Shown piece by piece: positions 58,748 through 64,000 of a DNA stretch of 64,000 bases. Numbering within the stretch: position 1 is the first letter of the stretch; each line of letters opens with the position of its first letter. The notes under the pieces were generated by a model. The model saw nothing but the letters and a program-made list of their open reading frames with translations. It made no database searches and had not been told where the DNA came from. Made by a program: the position numbers and the translations under genes. Origin of the DNA: Dryococelus australis (taxonomy: Eukaryota; Arthropoda; Insecta; Phasmatodea; Phasmatidae); contig CM057009.1 in assembly GCA_029891345.1 (NCBI GenBank), positions 90,009,416-90,073,415 on the forward strand. The letters run 5' to 3'.

Positions 58748-60058
58748 TGGTTGTCCCAAATTTATGTGTACGCTCTTTGCACGTTAAAAACAGGGAAGCT
58801 GCTATAGAAAATACGATAGGACTGCATGTATTTGACGCTATAAAGACATCTTTGGGTGTTTGCGAACTCACGTAGCCGTTATTCTGTTGTCAGTTCCATT
58901 TTCCGCCACGAGCAGGACTACTACAATTGTAAAGGAAATTGGAAATGTGACAGGGTTTTCTTTGAAGCAACGTAAGTGGATTTTAAATAGTTATTGGAAA
59001 CGAAAAAAGCATTATTGAGTTGCAGAGACCACGGAGGGAAGAATTTGATACTACGCCACCGTCACATGACTCAATGACACAATTTCGCAACACGTTTGAG
59101 AGGGACGGAACTTTGTGATGTGAAAGAAGGATGGTGCAGCAAGAAGAGAGTGACAACATATGATGGAAGTGTATGGTCGGTGTCACACACACTCGCGTGT
59201 TTCCCCAGGAAGTCGAAGTCCGTACGGAAATCGGTACGTATGTTAGGTGTCTGTAAAGCAAGTAACGCAAGTAAAGTGGAAGTATTACCTTCCTACTTTA
59301 CTTCACAATTTGAACGAAGCCGTCTCAGATAAACATCTCAAATTACGTGAGTGGGCTGTGAACCTGCAGAAAAACAATCGACATTTTTTTACTTTTATAA
59401 TTGTTTGGTCCGATGATGCAACGTATGAATTGACTGAAGTGCCAGCCCTCACAATTGTGTGTATAGTGGGTTGAAATAAATCCTTACATTGTGGTATAAC
59501 AAGCAGTTTTTCTTCAGGAAATTACAGTGTGAGGCGGTATGTCTGCCAGAGGATTTGTGAGCGGCCTCCAGATGACTTTCGGGGCCATTCTTCACCGACG
59601 GAACAGTGACAGGCCAATGTTACCGTACCATGTTTCAAAAATACATTATTCCAGCTGTTTGCCAACTCTATCCAGATGGTGATTGATTTCCCCGCAGGAC
59701 GGTGCACCTTCACGTTACCATAGAGATGTACGGTCGCTCCTGGAACAAACATTACATTAGTTGGGAGGTATCCAACCAGATCTCCTAGATGTATCGCCGT
59801 TAGACGTCTATCTGTGGGGAACTCTAAAAAACACACCGTAGGCCGCAAAGTCAAGGAAACTGGATGTCATGAGGAACGCGATTGCAACGTCTGTGTATCC
59901 ACACCCATGGAAACAGTTGCTACTGTGTGTCATTCTGTTCTATAGCATTGCAGACGATCTCTTTCTGCTGATGGTAGGCATTTTGAACATCAGCAACTGT
60001 CATTAACATTCGCACACACTTGACATTGTCCTTGCAGTGTCAAATTAAGACTATCCCA
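58748..60058 (+). mobile_element. mariner-like element with degenerate transposase
   Basis: The ends are similar inverted sequences: GGTTGTCCCAAATTTATGTG (from about 58750) and, reverse-complemented, GGGATAGTCTTAATTTGACA (to about 60050). Transposase pieces on the plus strand: GFSLKQRKWILNSYWKRKK (58.96 kb), KSVRMLGVCK, VKWKYYLPTLLHNLNEAVSD and REWAVNLQKNNRHFFTF, then VWSDDATYELTE (first catalytic Asp, about 59.41 kb), then FFTDGTVTGQCYRTMFQKYI, IPAVCQLYPDGD, LDVYLWGTLKNT and a C-terminal ISNCH. Frameshifts and stops are frequent. The length is typical for a complete mariner (about 1.3 kb). Confidence 0.75.
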
Positions 60059-63000
60059 TCATATTGATTTTAATAGATTTTTGGTTATAACCTTTCGAAG
60101 AGTGTATACAACAACTGGAGACACCCATATAATATCACAACAGACTGATAAGACGAAGGAAAATAATCGGCTTTGAACATCTGGCGACCAGCATATTTTG
60201 ACAATGTAAGTTGCAGTGAATGGCGTTCTATATTAACCTTGGAAAGAATAATTAAATATAAAGAAAAAAAATTACACAAACTTATATTTATTTGGTAAAA
60301 TATATGCAGGTAATTGGATGGTGTTATGCATGTACGTATCTATTCAGCACTTTTCCAAAATATCTGTAAACTATGTGATTGTAAATTGCTGGAAATAAGT
60401 TGACATTTAACTAATAACATACTATGGATCACCGTAGACCCGGAGTGTCATTTTGAATCTCAGCTAAATTAATTTTTCCACGCTGACCCACACATGGAAC
60501 AAAGGTTTGGCCAACATTGACCCAACCAAAAATTGCTACAAGGGTACACAGAATTAACTATGTTAATTTTATGAATGAAGTAAGAATACTTTCAATGAGA
60601 CACACTACTAAGTCAATTTGCAAACATTTATTTTACTGGTATTTTATCAGAAAATTCCATTTCATTAAAGTTTTTCTTAGTTCTAACTACTAATATTTAT
60701 TTTTAAGTAATTGAGTATTTTTTAAACTTTTTCCTTCCAAAGCCAAATAAAGTAGTGTAATGTAGTTAATCTTAAACTAGTAACAAATGTAATAATTTTC
60801 GTTATGTTGATGTTGAACTGTTACTTAGTATATTTTACAGCTAGGTGCATGTTTTTTATAAACAAACATAACGAAAACTTCATAATTTAAAAATAACTTA
60901 ATAAATGTATTTTATAAGAAAGTTACTTAAGAGAACACGATTTATTCAAAAGCCATGGGCTACGTTTATTAATGTAATAATATTTGCGAAAGCAAAATTC
61001 AAAATATTCCTAGGTATACGGTAACATCAAAAACACACGCAATTTATTAGCTTGAATAAATTAAATAGTTATTTGACCATATCAGTAGGAGCTTCGTACA
61101 ATATAATGGCCATCAGTACACATTAATTATAAATTAGTCATATTTTTGAAGTGTCATATTTCCCACAGATCCCATTATACACATATCTAATGACGAAAGG
61201 ACTTTTATTGTTTTCCTTTGACGGGCATCTTGTCGTACTTGTCGTAAGCAGTGCTCAATGCTTCCAGGATCGGCCCCATGTAATCCAAAGACCTTTAACA
61301 ACAGAAAATATACAATTTCTTTTAAACTGCTAAAATTATTAAAACATAATCTTACCGTCTTAAATATAGTAAAGAGTGTAGGAAAGTACAACACAAAACA
61401 CAACATAATTTAGTTGTTAAATTATTGTTGCCATGACAAGCAACTTCTTAATCACCCACACATAAAACTAATTGTGTGCACATAGTCATATGCATATTCT
61501 AATAATAGTATTACAAATAGTTCTTACTTTATTTGTACTGTACCAAAGTCTTTGGCCTTCCTGCAGATGATCTTAAAATTAATTTTTCATCTTATTTTTT
61601 TATTTTTTATTTTAGTAAAATCATAATTATTTTCGTTTTTTTTTTGTCTATTTTGATTGATGTTTTAAATATTTTCTTTGCGTTTCATTTGTTTTAGCAA
61701 TTTTCCACCCTATTTGGTTCGTTTTCATCAAATTTTCATTTTGCGTTATTTTGTTTTTCATTACATTTCGATCCTTTTCTTTCACTTTTGTTAAATTTCC
61801 CTTACATAGAAAGTTTTTAATTCAATTTTTAATGTATTGCTTAGTTATATTACGATTCGCTAGCATTCGTTGTTTTACACTCCTTCAAGTAAATGTGTAA
61901 ATATTTTATGTTAATGGTAATTTGTACAAATAAAATAACTTTTTTTCATATCTCGCTTTTTATATGAAACCTACAATCTATAAATTATAGTACATATAAG
62001 TTTTTTATCGTAGTCAGATTTTTAATTATCTAACATTTTTATCTCTGCAATATAGATTTTAGGGTAGCGTAGATCGCCAAGAAAAACCCAAAACCCTTGC
62101 GCGATTAATCGTTTGTCCATCTATGGTTGTATATCAACAAATTATACTATACAAGCTCAAATCTTCCATAGTGACACTATACATCGTGATGAAACAATTC
62201 CCTTAAGTCAATGTAAATAAAAATCAACGTTGTTTATAATTGTAATTTGTAGTATAGTTGTATAGTAACGTCAGTGGTATCAATTTTTGTAGTTATAAAC
62301 ATTATCATAAAGAAGAACTATTTATAATATTGCTCACTATTTTTCATAATTGGCCTATTATGGTATCCCCATAGAGTGATACAGCCACAGAGTTTCGATG
62401 AAAAAAAAACGAATGGAAGCTAATCTTGCGGTAGTTGTTAAATATTCTGGCGTCTTTCCAAGCTAGCCGCGTTTAAATTTTATTATTGAGTTGTTTAACA
62501 ACTTATTTAATACTCAATAATATTTTATTTTCCAATTACACTCGACAAGAGCTTTTATTTGGTGTCCGTAAGTCCAACACTGTGAGAGTAAATGTTCGCC
62601 AAATGGAAATGTTCATTATATAGAGAGGTATTACCATTTTATTTATTATTTATATTTATTTGATACCCTTTCCCAAAGAGATTTCATTTGATACCCATAT
62701 TACTGTGGATAAAAAAAAAATTTATTCTGGCTTTGAATGGAAAATGTGGCCACGTTGCTTATCGACATTTCAGCATGAGACGTTAAAATATTATAAAATA
62801 AGCTCTTTTAATAGTTCAGCTTTCGTAACTAAAGGTTTATTCTCAACTGTCGCGATTGATAAGACAGATTTTATATCGCTATGGGCACAAGCGAGATTAC
62901 GCAGAGGTCAATATGAATTGTCTTTCCTGCTAGGAAACCAAAGTCTTTTGGTGTGTAAAAAGCAAAGCACCTCATTACTACCGAAGCCAAACAACATATA

Positions 63001-63408
63001 CTGTGCATTGCCGTTTCTCGGGCAAACACTGGTTCAAGAGATACTTTTTTACAACAGGCAATCTTGAACATTTTTTCTAAACATGTTTTTTTACACACAA
63101 ATCTTTGCTCATAGAAATCTTGGCAGTAAAATATGCAAATTAAAGGCGTGCGAAACAGTACAAAACACTGCAAAAAAATTTGCTCACATATGTAAGAAAA
63201 ACTGTAATGTAGGCTTGCCCTCGTTTGGCTTTTGCATAGTGGCTTCCAAAATCTTGTAAACTTAAGTTTAGGTTGTGTTCAATGCGCTCGTAATTATCGG
63301 GTAGTAACAACTGTAAGACCTACGAGAGTGAAGTGAGTTGGTAATGTGGCTATAGCACAGAATTACCAGCTGCTTACTCCAGCCTAGATACACTGATTTG
63401 TTTGGAGA
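60059..63408. other. AT-rich intergenic DNA, nothing recognised
   Basis: A 135-codon plus-strand frame at 62660-63067 is the longest. It shows no domain and mixed composition, and I do not call it. The plus strand is T-rich from 61.56 to 61.80 kb. No RNA gene could be supported. Confidence 0.45.
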
Positions 63409-63993
63409 AACCAAATTATTTGTTTGTATAGGGGCAATGAAATACTTTGTTGCTGAAACCAAATATTTTGTGGTTCTCGTTTGGTTGCCCCAAACTGTAA
63501 GATTTGGTTGGTGTAACTAAAGATTGGTTTGGCTACACGTACATTAAATAGTTTGGTCCGATGTAAAAATTACTTAACAAGCTCGGACGAGTTTCGAACC
63601 TAGATTACCTGCCGTCGATCGCTACGCCGTAGAAATCTCACCTAATGGGCAACTGATGACGCCGGAAAACTTTTAAATAGATATAGTCCAAATATTGGGC
63701 AACGTGTGCAAACAAATATTTCAAGTTTTACAGTTGCATTGTTTTATTAGAGTGTTTTTACGATTGTTAATCATCAATATATATGCACTAACAAACACGG
63801 TTACTATCCTCATTTACACAAAAGAATACAAACAAACTCTCGAACGGTATTTTCGAACGAAGGCACTGAAATGAGTGGCCAAACTAATATGTACAGTTGT
63901 TTCAACTTGTTGCTTTTCATATTTTGTTTGCTTAGCAATATATTGTGTTAAGGCAACTTAATATATATTTGGCCCTATACAAACAAATATTTG
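63409..63993. mobile_element. MITE-like inverted repeat with tRNA-like interior
   Basis: ACCAAATTATTTGTTTGTAT (63410-63429), followed by AGGGG, is inverted at 63969-63993 (GCCCTATACAAACAAATATT, then TGG). The word ACCAAAT or its complement recurs inside. The window ends 7 bp later, so the right flank is missing and a target duplication cannot be tested. Confidence 0.5.
63585..63655 (-). other. tRNA-like sequence on the minus strand
   Basis: Reading the minus strand, GGCGTAGCGATCG lies about 30 bp before GGTTCGAAACTCG, which gives A- and B-box-like words in tRNA spacing. Stems are weak. Probably a degraded SINE head inside the MITE-like element. Confidence 0.4.
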
Positions 63994-64000
63994 GTTCGAT

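Noticed and set aside
62660..63067. 135-codon plus-strand frame as a host gene
   Set aside because: No recognisable domain, no splice or promoter context and ordinary AT-rich codon content; chance cannot be excluded.
62990..63130. U6-like snRNA (ATATACTGTGC, GCTTCGG on the minus strand)
   Set aside because: Only short words match; the order and the conserved core of U6 are absent.

Overview
This window is eukaryotic, AT-rich and gene-poor. One spliced protein-coding exon sits in a large field of decayed transposable elements. The element mix is Tc1- and mariner-like DNA transposons, Ty3/gypsy, a CR1/Jockey-type LINE, Penelope, Maverick/Polinton-like elements and tRNA-headed SINEs. Together with the low gene density and an LRR receptor exon, this suggests an arthropod, most likely an insect with a large genome. 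A polyneopteran (cockroach, termite, stick insect or orthopteran) is my guess; it is an inference, not something read directly.

Layout. 0-15 kb: tRNA-derived SINEs, three mariner-like loci (one a head-to-head inverted pair), a Tc1-like transposase relic, and a Penelope-like element with a partial tandem copy. 15.58-17.55 kb: the terminal exon of an LRR type I membrane protein, the only convincing host gene. 19.0-19.7 kb: a fold-back element. 21.4-29.7 kb: a minus-strand gypsy-type element whose two roughly 0.68 kb direct repeats flank a pol remnant; its right repeat is split by a 3.3 kb fold-back element with about 1.1 kb arms and a Polinton-like coding remnant. 34-37 kb: a tandem series of Cys-rich protein modules of unknown family, at least partly pseudogenised. 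37.4 kb: a 19-bp minisatellite. 41-42 kb: another fold-back.

44.6-57.2 kb is the richest stretch. A CR1/Jockey-like LINE is split by an 11.4 kb element with about 605-bp terminal inverted repeats and a perfect 6-bp target duplication. That element carries a short remnant related to the Polinton-like remnant at 27.7-28.2 kb. Nested inside it are a roughly 2.9 kb element with TTAA-type ends and a transposase-like gene relic, and a gypsy pol relic. 57-64 kb holds a 10-bp minisatellite, a SINE, a complete but degenerate mariner-like element and a terminal MITE-like inverted repeat.

The genes do not form a pathway. What connects them is insertion history: LINE, then Polinton-like element, then TTAA-type and gypsy elements; and gypsy repeat, then Polinton-derived fold-back. 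Two split hosts give readable empty sites. Almost every coding relic has stops or frameshifts, so calls rest on recognised motifs rather than intact frames. No database search was possible.
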